DNA from: Arthrobacter globiformis
GTDB taxonomy: Bacteria; Actinomycetota; Actinomycetes; Actinomycetales; Micrococcaceae
Assembly: GCF_030817195.1 (NCBI RefSeq)
Contig: NZ_JAUSYZ010000001.1
Span: forward strand, 2,666,001-2,730,000
Length of the DNA: 64,000 nucleotides
Reading direction: 5' to 3'
The notes beneath the pieces were generated by a model that searched no databases, was not told where the DNA came from, and saw only the letters and a list, made by a program, of their open reading frames with translations. Positions 1 through 7,953 of the stretch are shown here, one piece after another. Every line of letters starts with the position of its first letter. Within the stretch, counting starts at the first letter, position 1. The translations under genes were made by a program, and so were the position numbers.

Positions 1-44
1 CATCGTGGTGCTAAGTGGTGGGTTGACGGAAGCTGCAGGTGTGC

Positions 45-442
45 GGTTCAGCCTTGGGAGGGTGGGGTGCGGACGCAGAGGCCGTCGTGTTCGGCGCCGA
101 GCAGGAGCTGGCAGGAAAGGCGGGATGTCGGCCGGGCTTCGTCCAGGAATTCGATGAGGGCTTCCTCCTCCGGTGCCGGTTCTTCGAAGGTGTTGTGCCA
201 GGGTGCGTCGACGTATACGTGGCAGGTGGCGCAGGAGCAGCCGCCGCCGCATTCGGCGACGATGCCGTCGATGCCGCGCAGCGTTGCGACTTCCATGAGG
301 CTCATGCCGGGTTCGACTTCAACGGGCTGTTCTTTTCCGTCAGCGGTGACGTAGGTGATCTTGATCATGGGGTTTCCTCGGTGGATCAGGCGGGAACGAG
401 GTCCCGCAGGGGAATGGAAAGATCGGGGAGGAGATCGATGGA
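45..442. repeat. Direct repeat, copy 1 (ferredoxin gene plus reductase tail)
   Basis: This stretch matches 4374..4771 at a constant offset of 4329 bases with about five mismatches counted by eye (173, 384, 385 and two between 421 and 430). It covers the whole ferredoxin gene and the last codons of the reductase gene. Homology stops abruptly at both ends, so this is a recent duplication rather than two old paralogues. Confidence 0.9.
48..368 (-). CDS. 2Fe-2S ferredoxin, putidaredoxin type (copy 1)
   Basis: A 106-residue ferredoxin that should pass electrons from the adjacent reductase to the P450. The cluster ligands fit the adrenodoxin/putidaredoxin pattern C40-x5-C46-x2-C49 and C86, with an extra cysteine at 44 inside the loop. 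The start at 368 gives the usual family N-terminus (MIKITYVTADG); longer readings run into the reductase gene. It is last in the operon, 17 bases after the reductase stop. The protein differs from the second copy at 4377..4697 at one residue only (Pro66 here, Ser66 there). Function is secure as a family; the P450 partner is inferred from context. Confidence 0.93.
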   Translation of the reverse strand: MIKITYVTADGKEQPVEVEPGMSLMEVATLRGIDGIVAECGGGCSCATCHVYVDAPWHNTFEEPAPEEEALIEFLDEARPTSRLSCQLLLGAEHDGLCVRTPPSQG

Positions 443-1642
443 GGGGGAGGCGCCGGAAGCGATCCATTTCTTTCCTGCCATGAAATCTCCGGGTGCGTTG
501 ACTGCCTCCACCGCGAGTAGCCGATCGGCGTCGTCCAGGTGGTAGATTGCGAACGAGGCCGAGGAAGGGTTGCCGCGCACTATCGTGCGGGATGACCCGG
601 CGAGCAGCCCGGCGATCTTGAGGCTGACGTCGTACTGATCTGACCAGAACCAGGGCACCTCCGCGCGGGGTTCAGCCCGGCCGGTGATGGCCGCCGCGGC
701 CTGCTTGGCCTGCTCCGTGGCATTCGGTATGCTCTCCAACCTGATCCGCCCCGGGTAGCCCGGCACCTCCCGGCGAGTTACGTCCCCCACGGCGTAGACA
801 CCCGGCAGGCTCGAGCGGGCCGACGCGTCGACGACGACACCGCCGTCGCACTCCGCTCCAAGTTGCCGCAGCAACTCGTCCCGGGGCTCGGCTCCGACTC
901 CGATGACGATGGCGTCGCAGGGCAGCCGTCTCCCGTCTTCGAGAATGACAGCCTCGACTGCACCGTCCTCGCCGGCCACCACCTCTTTCAGTGCCGCGTT
1001 GACGAGGATGTCGACGCCCTTGTCCCGGTGGAGCGCGGTCAATGCGTCCGAGAGGAGTGGGCTCGCAACGCGCTGCAGGAGGCGCTCCTCGCGTTCGATG
1101 ACAGTGACCTCGCACCCGCGGCTCCGTCCCGCGGCAGCGACCTCGAGTCCGACGAAGCCGCCGCCGATGATGACGACACGTGAGCGTGACTGAAGCACAG
1201 AGCGGAATCCGATGGCGTCGCGGTAGGTCCTCAACGACCAACAGCCGCGTTCGGGCAGCGCATGCGGCAACGTGCGGGCGCGTGCACCAGTCGCCAGGAC
1301 CAGCTCGTCAAAACCAAGCTCCGTCCTGTCATCAAGCGTCGCAGTACGGGTGGGCAGGTCCAAGGACTCAACCCGGCGGCCAAGCTTCAGCTCGATGTTC
1401 TGGTCCGTGTAGTAGGACGGGGCACGAAGCAGATCGGCGTCAGCCTCCCCATGGAGGTACGCCTTGGAGATCGGCGGGCGGTGGTACGGGTACTCGTCCT
1501 CGTCGCCGACAATAGTGATGGTGCCTGAGTGCCCGTACTGGCGCAGCGTTGCGGCCGTAGCGGCCCCGGCATGGCCGGCACCCACAATGAGGACGCGTGA
1601 CTGCAGGGAATCAGACTGCGTTGCCGTGTCGTTGGCACTCAT
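386..1642 (-). CDS. NAD(P)H-dependent ferredoxin reductase (FAD, P450 system)
   Basis: A 418-residue FAD/NAD(P)-binding reductase of the rhodocoxin/putidaredoxin reductase family. It moves electrons from NAD(P)H to the 2Fe-2S ferredoxin. An FAD-binding Rossmann motif (GAGHAG, residues 21-26) is near the N-terminus, an NAD-binding motif (IIGGGFVGLE) lies mid-protein, and the second FAD contact (YAVGDV) follows. A typical reductase C-terminal domain ends in IPLRDLVPA. The start at 1642 was chosen because it sits 2 bases after the P450 stop and matches family length; the upstream extension only reads through the P450 gene in another frame. The last codons are duplicated at 4715..4771. Confidence 0.93.
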   Translation of the reverse strand: MSANDTATQSDSLQSRVLIVGAGHAGAATAATLRQYGHSGTITIVGDEDEYPYHRPPISKAYLHGEADADLLRAPSYYTDQNIELKLGRRVESLDLPTRTATLDDRTELGFDELVLATGARARTLPHALPERGCWSLRTYRDAIGFRSVLQSRSRVVIIGGGFVGLEVAAAGRSRGCEVTVIEREERLLQRVASPLLSDALTALHRDKGVDILVNAALKEVVAGEDGAVEAVILEDGRRLPCDAIVIGVGAEPRDELLRQLGAECDGGVVVDASARSSLPGVYAVGDVTRREVPGYPGRIRLESIPNATEQAKQAAAAITGRAEPRAEVPWFWSDQYDVSLKIAGLLAGSSRTIVRGNPSSASFAIYHLDDADRLLAVEAVNAPGDFMAGKKWIASGASPSIDLLPDLSIPLRDLVPA

Positions 1643-1644
1643 GG

Positions 1645-2943
1645 TCAGGCCGCCTCGAACCGGATCGGAAGGGTCTTGGGGCCGGACAAGAAGTTGGCCT
1701 GGACGTAGCTGACGGGACCGGCCAGCTCGATCGACTTCAGGCGCGGCAGTAGCTCCTCGAAGAGGATGCGCATTTCGAGTTTCGCCACGTGCTGTCCGAT
1801 GCACTGGTGGGGGCCGTATCCAAAGGCGATGTGCCTGTTTGGTTTGCGCGTGATGTCAAAGGAGAACGGATCGGTGAAGATGTCCTCGTCACGGTTGGCT
1901 GACGGGTACATCAGCATGAGGCTGTCGCCTTCGCGCAGCTGGCGGCCGCGGAACTCGATGTCTTCGCCCACGATGCGGTGGAAATGTTTGACGGGGGAAG
2001 CCCAGCGGAGAGCCTCGTCCACGAGTCCCGGAATGAGGGAGGCATCTTCGCGTACCGCCCTCAGCTGCTCCGGATGGGCCGCCAGCTGCTGGATCGCTGT
2101 GGCCGTCGTTGCCGAGGTCGTGTCGTGGCCAGCGGTGGCGATGGCAATGTAGTAGCCGTTGACGAATGAGCCGGGCAGTGGTGCGCCATCGACCTCTGCA
2201 TTCGCGACAATCGAGGCGAGGTCGTGGGTAGGGTTCGCCCGTCGGTCAGCAGACAGTTTGTCGAAGTACTGATGGAACTCGAGAACCGCTTCGCGCCAGG
2301 CACGTGCCGCAGCCTCCGGCGTGGCGGGGACGTCTGTGCGCTGGTGCTCCGGGTCCGAGTTGCCGAACATCTCCTGGGTCAGCTTGAGCATCGTCGGTTC
2401 GTCCTCTTGCGGAACACCGAACAGGCTCATGATCACGCGAAGCGGGTAGTGGAGCGCGATGTCTTTGACGAAGTCGACCTCCCCGTCGTAAGAGAGCAAT
2501 TTTTCCACCGACTGTCGGGCAATGGCCCGGATCGCCTCTTCCCGCTTACGGACATTCGCCGGCATGAACCAGGACGCCGTGACGTTCTTGATCTTGGTGT
2601 GTTCGGGGGCGTCCATGTTGGCCAGAGTGTCCAGGCCCCGCCTGCCCTCGTTCATTGTTTTGAGGAATTCGGTGTCAACGACCGCATTGATGTAGGGCTC
2701 GCCGAGACCGCTGCGGAAGATCGTCGGTGTGCGTTCGATCTCCATAATGTCGGCATGCTTCGTGGCCAGCCAGATGGGAGCATAACCTTCAACCTCTGCA
2801 CGGGCGAAAGGCATGTTTTCGCGCAGCCACTTCAGTGCCGGGTGCACGATGCCGGTCTCATCGCGGTAGGAGGCTGGAAGGATCACGGATTTGGCGATGT
2901 CATCCGGGATGATGGCCTGGTCTTGGGTGACGGCAGTAGACAT
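1645..2943 (-). CDS. Cytochrome P450 monooxygenase
   Basis: A 432-residue soluble bacterial class I P450. The I-helix oxygen-activation motif is AGHDTTS (271-277), the K-helix ExxR is E310-R313, and the heme loop FGYGPHQCIG has the proximal cysteine at 381. The start at 2943 follows a GGAGAT-like ribosome site; upstream in-frame sequence belongs to the intergenic region. The overall sequence resembles the CYP108/CYP111/CYP125-like group that hydroxylates terpenoids or steroid side chains, but the substrate cannot be read from sequence. It is cotranscribed with its reductase and ferredoxin and preceded by a SnoaL-like protein. Confidence 0.95.
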   Translation of the reverse strand: MSTAVTQDQAIIPDDIAKSVILPASYRDETGIVHPALKWLRENMPFARAEVEGYAPIWLATKHADIMEIERTPTIFRSGLGEPYINAVVDTEFLKTMNEGRRGLDTLANMDAPEHTKIKNVTASWFMPANVRKREEAIRAIARQSVEKLLSYDGEVDFVKDIALHYPLRVIMSLFGVPQEDEPTMLKLTQEMFGNSDPEHQRTDVPATPEAAARAWREAVLEFHQYFDKLSADRRANPTHDLASIVANAEVDGAPLPGSFVNGYYIAIATAGHDTTSATTATAIQQLAAHPEQLRAVREDASLIPGLVDEALRWASPVKHFHRIVGEDIEFRGRQLREGDSLMLMYPSANRDEDIFTDPFSFDITRKPNRHIAFGYGPHQCIGQHVAKLEMRILFEELLPRLKSIELAGPVSYVQANFLSGPKTLPIRFEAA

Positions 2944-3023
2944 GAGGGATCTCCTGGTGATGGGTCCCCACGAGTGTGGGGCGAACGGGGTGGGTTGGGA
3001 GCTGAAGAAGGCGGCTGGCGTGA

Positions 3024-3533
3024 TCAGCCGAAGACGCTCTGTTCCTGGTCGCCCTGGGTCCAGACGACGCGCAGGTGCATGCGGGACAAACGCCAACCTT
3101 CGGGAGTGAGGCGGAAAGTCCATTCGTAGGGGCCGCCGATGTCGTAATGCTTTGAGGGATTCTGCGGATCCTGTACTCCAGCGAACCAAAGGTAGGCCGT
3201 GCCGGTGGCGGTATCGCCGTCGATCTCGAACTGCATGTTCGTCATTGAATGCTGCATTGAGAGGTACGGCTCTTCCGCGGCCTCGCATACCTCGCGGATC
3301 TTCTGCCGGCCATGGTGTGTACCGAAAGGTCCGAATTCGAATTCAGCGTCCTCGACGAAGCAAAGGCTCCAGGCGTACCAATCCTTCGCGTCGGAGGTGC
3401 GGCAATAGCGATTCATGAGAGCCCCGAGGGCTTCCTTATCTTCGAGGACCCTGAGGCGGGCTTCGAGTTGCCGGACGTAGTCGGTCAGCGCAGCGTCAGT
3501 TCCTGTGGTTGGGTTCACTTCTTGAGTAGTCAT
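3024..3533 (-). CDS. SnoaL-like / NTF2-fold protein
   Basis: A 169-residue single-domain protein of the nuclear transport factor 2-like fold (SnoaL/ring-hydroxylating-dioxygenase beta-like). The typical signature is LxxLMNRYCRTSDAKDWYAWxxxFxEDAEFE near residues 40-70. Such proteins act as small isomerases, dehydratases or hydrolases on ring substrates, or as non-catalytic partners. It is first in the P450 operon, 80 bases ahead of the P450, so a role on the same substrate is likely. An N-terminal coiled-coil-like segment (residues 18-40) may mediate oligomerisation. The precise reaction is unknown. Confidence 0.85.
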   Translation of the reverse strand: MTTQEVNPTTGTDAALTDYVRQLEARLRVLEDKEALGALMNRYCRTSDAKDWYAWSLCFVEDAEFEFGPFGTHHGRQKIREVCEAAEEPYLSMQHSMTNMQFEIDGDTATGTAYLWFAGVQDPQNPSKHYDIGGPYEWTFRLTPEGWRLSRMHLRVVWTQGDQEQSVFG

Positions 3534-3659
3534 GGCATACCTTCCGTTTCTCCCGTTGCAGACGTCGATGTTTGCGATGGGTGCTGTTCTCGTTTTCCGG
3601 TGTAGCTACTGCGCCTTAGTGGATTGGGGGAGCATCACCGGATGGAAAAAGGCTATTGT

Positions 3660-3675
3660 TGTGATTCGGCTCACG
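3660..3675. promoter_or_regulatory. CRP/GlxR-like site (TGTGA-N6-TCACG)
   Basis: TGTGATTCGGCTCACG lies about 130 bases upstream of the first gene of the P450 operon. It fits the actinobacterial cAMP-receptor protein half-sites. The following bases (GTAGG...) are also similar to those after the site at 4880, so the two promoter regions look related. Binding is inferred. Confidence 0.5.
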
Positions 3676-4001
3676 GTAGGGCTCAGTTCGCTATTAGATG
3701 ATGCTTCCTTGGCATCACCCCCTGCGAGGGTTCAGACACGATCCGAACTTCTCATCGTCGTGTCAGGATTTTTTGAAGGGTTAGTCATTAAGTGAGCGCG
3801 AAGAAACCTGGAGCTTGGATTTCAAGGACGCTGAGGCGAATGGCTGTTAGCCAAGCAATTCTGCCGCGGTTGCGGGACCAAGAAGGGCGAAGCTGTCGCC
3901 TTAGGGAGCCAGTCTTGTGGGCATGTAGTTCGAACGCTTGATGCCGATGATTGGGCTCTGCGGCAGAAGACACATGCCTGTCGAGGCCTTCCAGGTCGGG
4001 G

Positions 4002-4148
4002 CTAAAGCCTGCTGCGGAGCCTGTCGGGTGAGCAAACGAAGAACGTCGGCTGCTCCACCTGGGCGAACGGCACCACGAGCCATCGGCCGCCGTAAAATTC
4101 GACATACGAGTCAGGGGAGCATTTTGCGAAGGCTTCTTCACGTGTCAT
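4002..4148 (-). CDS. Possible small protein, 48 residues
   Basis: A short reading frame starting MTREEAFAKCSPDSY and ending at a TAG. It has an AAAGGA ribosome-binding site 8 bases before the start and an amino-acid composition that looks coding (aromatic-rich core, balanced charges). It sits alone in the 0.8-kb gap between the SnoaL-like gene and the second ferredoxin. I do not recognise it. It may be a real small protein or the N-terminal remnant of a larger gene, since the downstream minus-strand frames also look coding-like to about 3900. Confidence 0.35.
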   Translation of the reverse strand: MTREEAFAKCSPDSYVEFYGGRWLVVPFAQVEQPTFFVCSPDRLRSRL

Positions 4149-4376
4149 CCGCCTGTCCTTTCAGAATCCAGCGAGCGGGAATGTCCATCGTTGTCAGACT
4201 GGGTTTTTTATTCATAGTGCAGCCCCGACCAGGGAAGGGCAGCTAAAGTGCTGCCCACCTCGGCAGGCTGGTGGTCGTCCTCAAGCCGACTGGCTTGAGC
4301 CACTGCCTCCCACGAGTCGGCAAAGGGGCATTGGGATTGGTCCGTCATGGATGCTCCTTGAATGTTCAGCGGTGGT

Positions 4377-4697
4377 TCAGCCTTGGGAGGGTGGGGTGCG
4401 GACGCAGAGGCCGTCGTGTTCGGCGCCGAGCAGGAGCTGGCAGGAAAGGCGGGATGTCGGCCGGGCTTCGTCCAGGAATTCGATGAGGGCTTCCTCCTCC
4501 GATGCCGGTTCTTCGAAGGTGTTGTGCCAGGGTGCGTCGACGTATACGTGGCAGGTGGCGCAGGAGCAGCCGCCGCCGCATTCGGCGACGATGCCGTCGA
4601 TGCCGCGCAGCGTTGCGACTTCCATGAGGCTCATGCCGGGTTCGACTTCAACGGGCTGTTCTTTTCCGTCAGCGGTGACGTAGGTGATCTTGATCAT
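4377..4697 (-). CDS. 2Fe-2S ferredoxin, putidaredoxin type (copy 2)
   Basis: A 106-residue ferredoxin identical to the one at 48..368 except Ser66 for Pro66. All four cluster cysteines (40, 46, 49, 86) are kept. It lies about 0.84 kb upstream of the P450 operon in the same direction and is preceded by a fragment of the reductase gene, not a whole reductase. A CRP-like site (4880) lies upstream. It may be expressed and functional as an extra electron carrier, or be a by-product of the duplication. Confidence 0.88.
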   Translation of the reverse strand: MIKITYVTADGKEQPVEVEPGMSLMEVATLRGIDGIVAECGGGCSCATCHVYVDAPWHNTFEEPASEEEALIEFLDEARPTSRLSCQLLLGAEHDGLCVRTPPSQG

Positions 4698-4714
4698 GGG
4701 GTTTCCTCGGTGAG

Positions 4715-4771
4715 TCAGGCGGGAACGAGGTCCCGCAGGGGAATGGAAAGGTCGGGAAGGAGATCGATGGA
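4715..4771 (-). pseudogene. 3' fragment of the ferredoxin reductase gene
   Basis: The minus strand encodes the reductase C-terminus (...SIDLLPDLSIPLRDLVPA, stop at 4715). It is fused upstream to unrelated sequence, and the rest of the reductase is absent. It is part of the duplicated block and marks its right-hand breakpoint near 4771. Confidence 0.85.
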
Positions 4772-4879
4772 AGGGCGAGCCGGGGGCGTTAACCGCTGAC
4801 GAAGCTGTCCACGGTCGCCAGTGCGCTTTCCCGGACCTCCCGATCGATGCGTTGGCTTGCTTGGTATTAAATTTATGGC

Positions 4880-4895
4880 CGTGATCTGGGTCACG
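4880..4895. promoter_or_regulatory. CRP/GlxR-like site (CGTGA-N6-TCACG)
   Basis: CGTGATCTGGGTCACG has perfect five-base half-sites. It lies between the second ferredoxin (minus) and the LysR gene (plus) and could serve either promoter. The same arrangement is found at 10949. Confidence 0.55.
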
Positions 4896-5122
4896 GTAGG
4901 CGCCGGTTTGCTATCAGGTGATGTGTCCGGGAGATCACCCCTGTGGGGCAACTCGGCGCGCCCGCTGCGGCCATATTCCGGATGCTCCTTGAGGACGAGG
5001 ATGGCGCGGCTCTGTGTCGCGCTGGACGGTGCATTCCTGACTTCTTTTAGCTGGGAGGGGAACATAGACTGGATGGAAACATGTGTTCCATCGCACACTG
5101 CTGTGCGAGAAGGAGATCGCCC

Positions 5123-6046
5123 ATGGATGTGCGGCAACTTCAGCTGTTTATCGCTGTGGCCGAAGAAGGCAGCATTCACGGCGGTGCCCGCCGGATGATG
5201 CTGGCGCAGCCGGCCGTGTCAAAGTTGTTGCGCGCTCTCGAAAGACAACTTCAAACACAGCTGGTCCAGCGTTCGCCCCGAGGTATTGAACTGACGGTGG
5301 CGGGGAAGCTGCTGCTCGAACAGGCCTACGAGATTGTCCGCTCGTTGGAGCGGACCGTCGACATCGTCCAACAGGCCGGTAGGAGCCAGAAAACCCTGAC
5401 CGTAGGGTTGATTTCCGGGGCTGCTTCGGCGTCGGAGTTGACTGCCGACATTATCCGGGGCTTTCAGCGTCTCTGTCCGGATGTCACGGTCGGGGTGCGG
5501 GAGCTGGACTTCGCTGACCAATTTACAGCGGTCGTGGACGGGCATGTCGATGTTGCCCTCGTCCGCGCTCCTTGTGGAGACGAACGGGTGAGCACTACGC
5601 CGCTTTTTGGCGAGCCGTTAGTTTTGGCGCTCAGGTCAGATCACAAACTGGCAGAGGCATCGATGGTGTCTGCTGATGCAATCATGGACGAAACGATGCT
5701 GGCCATGGGCGACGCTCCGCCGTCGTGGACGAGTTTCTGGCATCTGGATGACCTTCGCAGGTCTGCCCCGAGAACGGGCCAATCCGTACGCACGCTCGCG
5801 GAGCTGCAATTTGCGTTGATGAGCAACAGAGAGGTGGTCATGCCGATGACGCTCACCGCCTGGCGGATGAGTGCCCAGTATTCCGATTTGCGGGCACTGC
5901 GAATCGATGGGGCACCTTCCTCAACCGCGGTTGCCATGACGCGTCAAAATGACGACCGCGAGCATGTCTTGGCCTTTACTGCTCACGCCCGTGAAGTCTC
6001 GCGCCAACTTCTGACAAAGGTCCCTGAAGCTGTGTTGCCAACGTAG
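5123..6046 (+). CDS. LysR-family transcriptional regulator
   Basis: A 307-residue LysR-type regulator. The N-terminal winged helix-turn-helix (residues 1-60, QLQLFIAVAEEGSIHGGARR...AQPAVSKLLRALE) is followed by a periplasmic-binding-protein-like effector domain. The start at 5123 has an AAGGAG site 8 bases upstream; the longer in-frame start at 5081 lacks one. It is divergent from the P450/ferredoxin block and is the best candidate regulator of it, with the effector probably a pathway substrate or intermediate. Confidence 0.92.
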   Translation: MDVRQLQLFIAVAEEGSIHGGARRMMLAQPAVSKLLRALERQLQTQLVQRSPRGIELTVAGKLLLEQAYEIVRSLERTVDIVQQAGRSQKTLTVGLISGAASASELTADIIRGFQRLCPDVTVGVRELDFADQFTAVVDGHVDVALVRAPCGDERVSTTPLFGEPLVLALRSDHKLAEASMVSADAIMDETMLAMGDAPPSWTSFWHLDDLRRSAPRTGQSVRTLAELQFALMSNREVVMPMTLTAWRMSAQYSDLRALRIDGAPSSTAVAMTRQNDDREHVLAFTAHAREVSRQLLTKVPEAVLPT

Positions 6047-6113
6047 TCGGAGTCAAGGTGATAGGGGCGCGTTATCCCGCCTGGTGCCTGCCCTGGTCCG
6101 GCCTATTGTCGTT

Positions 6114-6275
6114 GTTTCGGTGCAGGCGTACCAAAATAGTCGAATGGGGCTAGCTGCCGAGTACCGCGGGGTTTGGCCCCCGGCGCCGGAAGCCGGGCAA
6201 CTGCTGGTCGGGAAGGTGGGAGCTGGCTTATGCCACACGGAGCTGACCATCATCCACGGCCCGCGCCGATTTTGA
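6114..6275 (+). pseudogene. N-terminal fragment of a zinc alcohol dehydrogenase (MDR)
   Basis: The plus strand reads ...PPAPEAGQLLVGKVGAGLCH and continues TELTIIHGP before a stop at 6275. This is the N-terminal GroES-like pattern of medium-chain dehydrogenases (P.PG.GQ.LV.V.AAGLCHTDLHI). The catalytic and cofactor domains are missing. It lies just after the LysR gene and is probably the relic of a gene once in this cluster. Confidence 0.5.
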
Positions 6276-6787
6276 CCGGACCCGCCTTTTAATCTCGTCC
6301 AGAGAGCCCTAGCTGGGCGGCCAGTTTAGACGCCAACGTCTCCCGTTCGAAGAGGGACCACGCGTCCTCATTCCCGCTGTGTACTTCTGCAACTACTGCG
6401 GCAAGTGCGCCTGGGATTTTGCGATAGCAGCGCGGCAACATTGGGCTGCCGGGCTGCGGCGTAGGGTACGACGGCGGCCCTCGCCGCACGTATGCGCCTT
6501 GAGGCGGAGCACCCCGCCCATCTCTGCAGATTCGGTTGCTTAGCGGCAGCCCGTGTCGCAGACGCTGCGGCCGGCCGCTTCGTTCATGCCGACCGCCTCA
6601 CCATTGCCGAGCGGCCGGGGGGCAGAATCGGCCTTCATTTTTGATGGGAAATCGCCGGGAAGATGCGGGGATTGGCGTGGGCGTGCAAACACCGTTTGCA
6701 AGATTGTCGGCGATATGCCACTGGTGGGGAGTTCTCTCGAGTGGAAAAGGAAGTTTCATGAACGCGGCCTTCCATACCTGTGAATTC
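6276..6787. other. Region without a convincing gene
   Basis: Several short frames are open, for example the minus frame ending LASKLAAQLGLSGRD near 6290, but none has a ribosome site and a recognisable product. It is probably remnant sequence. Confidence 0.4.
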
Positions 6788-6830
6788 GGCGGCCGGTGCA
6801 TCGCCATGCTGAGGTGATGCACCGGCCGCC
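6788..6830. terminator. Strong hairpin downstream of the VOC gene
   Basis: GGCGGCCGGTGCATC (6788-6802) and its exact reverse complement (6816-6830) form a 15-bp perfect stem around a 13-base loop. It lies 80 bases after the VOC stop at 6912 and is the likely end of the transporter-reductase-VOC operon. There is no T-tract, so it may act as an mRNA-stabilising end rather than a classical terminator. Confidence 0.55.
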
Positions 6831-6911
6831 GCGCCGCGTTCGGGGACCGAGGGGTCCGCGGTGCGGCTCACGCGGCCGCGGCCCCACGGAACGGATCTCG
6901 GCGCTGCCGTC

Positions 6912-7880
6912 CTAGAATCGTGCTGGCCGGCGTTCTGCCGCCGGGTATGGCAGCTCCGGGATAAAGCGCCATTGCGCCCCGAACCCGTTGGCTGGTTCGA
7001 TGACCACTGACCCGTCGTCGTGCGTGAAGGGAACCCCGACCTCCGCCAGGTGCGTGCGTACTCTCTCGGGGTCCGTCACTAGGAAACTGACGCCGTAGTA
7101 CAGGTCGCGGTCGTCAGAAAGTTTGAACGAGTAGGGGCTTTCCTGGTTGGGAACGGCGCATTCGAGGACAGTGTCCGCAAGCCGGATGAATGTGCTTTCC
7201 GCGTTCAGCGCGGCGTTGTGGCCCCCGGCAATTACATGCCCGTCCAGTAGGTCGACGTACAGCTTTGTCAAGCGTTCGGGGTTCAGCGTGAGGATCGTGT
7301 GGTGTGACGTCAGCTCGATGGAGAGCGGGTCGTCAGGGTCCGGCGACGGACCGGTCCAGTCGGGGCGCAGACGCGGATCCGCCTGCCTCGAGTAGTTCTC
7401 CCAGTGCCGTTTGCCTGTTTCCTGGAATTCGTACCGGATGCCCGTGTCCTCGGGCATTGTGAAACCGGTGAATACGTCCGAAGCGAATGAGGAGGTGGGG
7501 GGTTTGGCGCTGGTGATGATCTGTCCCTGCTGGTCGTGGGCCCGAACGCCGGCATCTGCCAGTTTTTCGAACATTCCAACGGCGTCGTCGGTGTACCAAC
7601 CCATCCCGATCATCCCGTCGGAAACGCCCTTGTACCGGGTTTGGCCTGCGAGGGCACCTTGCGCGTGGAGCGCAGGGCATAGGAAAACCCAATGAACGTC
7701 GGTGATGAAGGCGAAGAACGAATAGTTCACCGGGTAGTCGGGGTTAAGCAGGCCAAGATCGAGTGTTTCTTCCCAGCGCAGAGCTGGACGGGCGAAGACC
7801 TTGCGGAACCAGGCGCGGGCCTCTTCAAGATCGGGAACGGCCAAGGTCGGGTGGTACAGGGCTGGAACATTCGGGGCCAT
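6912..7880 (-). CDS. VOC-family protein, two-domain (glyoxalase/extradiol dioxygenase-like)
   Basis: A 322-residue protein with two vicinal-oxygen-chelate modules. Module 1 starts at PALYHPTLAVPDLEEARAWF (about residues 5-25) and module 2 at SHHTILTLNPERLTKLYVDL (about 190-210). The layout is that of bacterial extradiol dioxygenases, but I cannot assign the full metal triad, so dioxygenase, isomerase and hydratase are all possible. The start at 7880 is preferred because GAAAGG stands 7 bases before it; an ATG 7 codons upstream overlaps that site. It is last in the operon with the FAD enzyme and MFS transporter. Confidence 0.8.
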   Translation of the reverse strand: MAPNVPALYHPTLAVPDLEEARAWFRKVFARPALRWEETLDLGLLNPDYPVNYSFFAFITDVHWVFLCPALHAQGALAGQTRYKGVSDGMIGMGWYTDDAVGMFEKLADAGVRAHDQQGQIITSAKPPTSSFASDVFTGFTMPEDTGIRYEFQETGKRHWENYSRQADPRLRPDWTGPSPDPDDPLSIELTSHHTILTLNPERLTKLYVDLLDGHVIAGGHNAALNAESTFIRLADTVLECAVPNQESPYSFKLSDDRDLYYGVSFLVTDPERVRTHLAEVGVPFTHDDGSVVIEPANGFGAQWRFIPELPYPAAERRPARF

Positions 7881-7953
7881 GGTTAAACCTTTCGTTTTCA
7901 AGCTTGTGGGGTAGCTTTGTCAGATGCCGCGTGGGCGGTGTTTGGGGGGAGTG

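Larger units (their letters stand above)
4374..4771. repeat. Direct repeat, copy 2 (ferredoxin gene plus reductase tail)
   Basis: This is the second copy of 45..442. It lies upstream of the P450 operon in the same orientation, so the two copies flank 3.9 kb of operon sequence. Homologous recombination between them could delete or amplify a 4,329-base unit carrying the P450 module. Confidence 0.9.
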
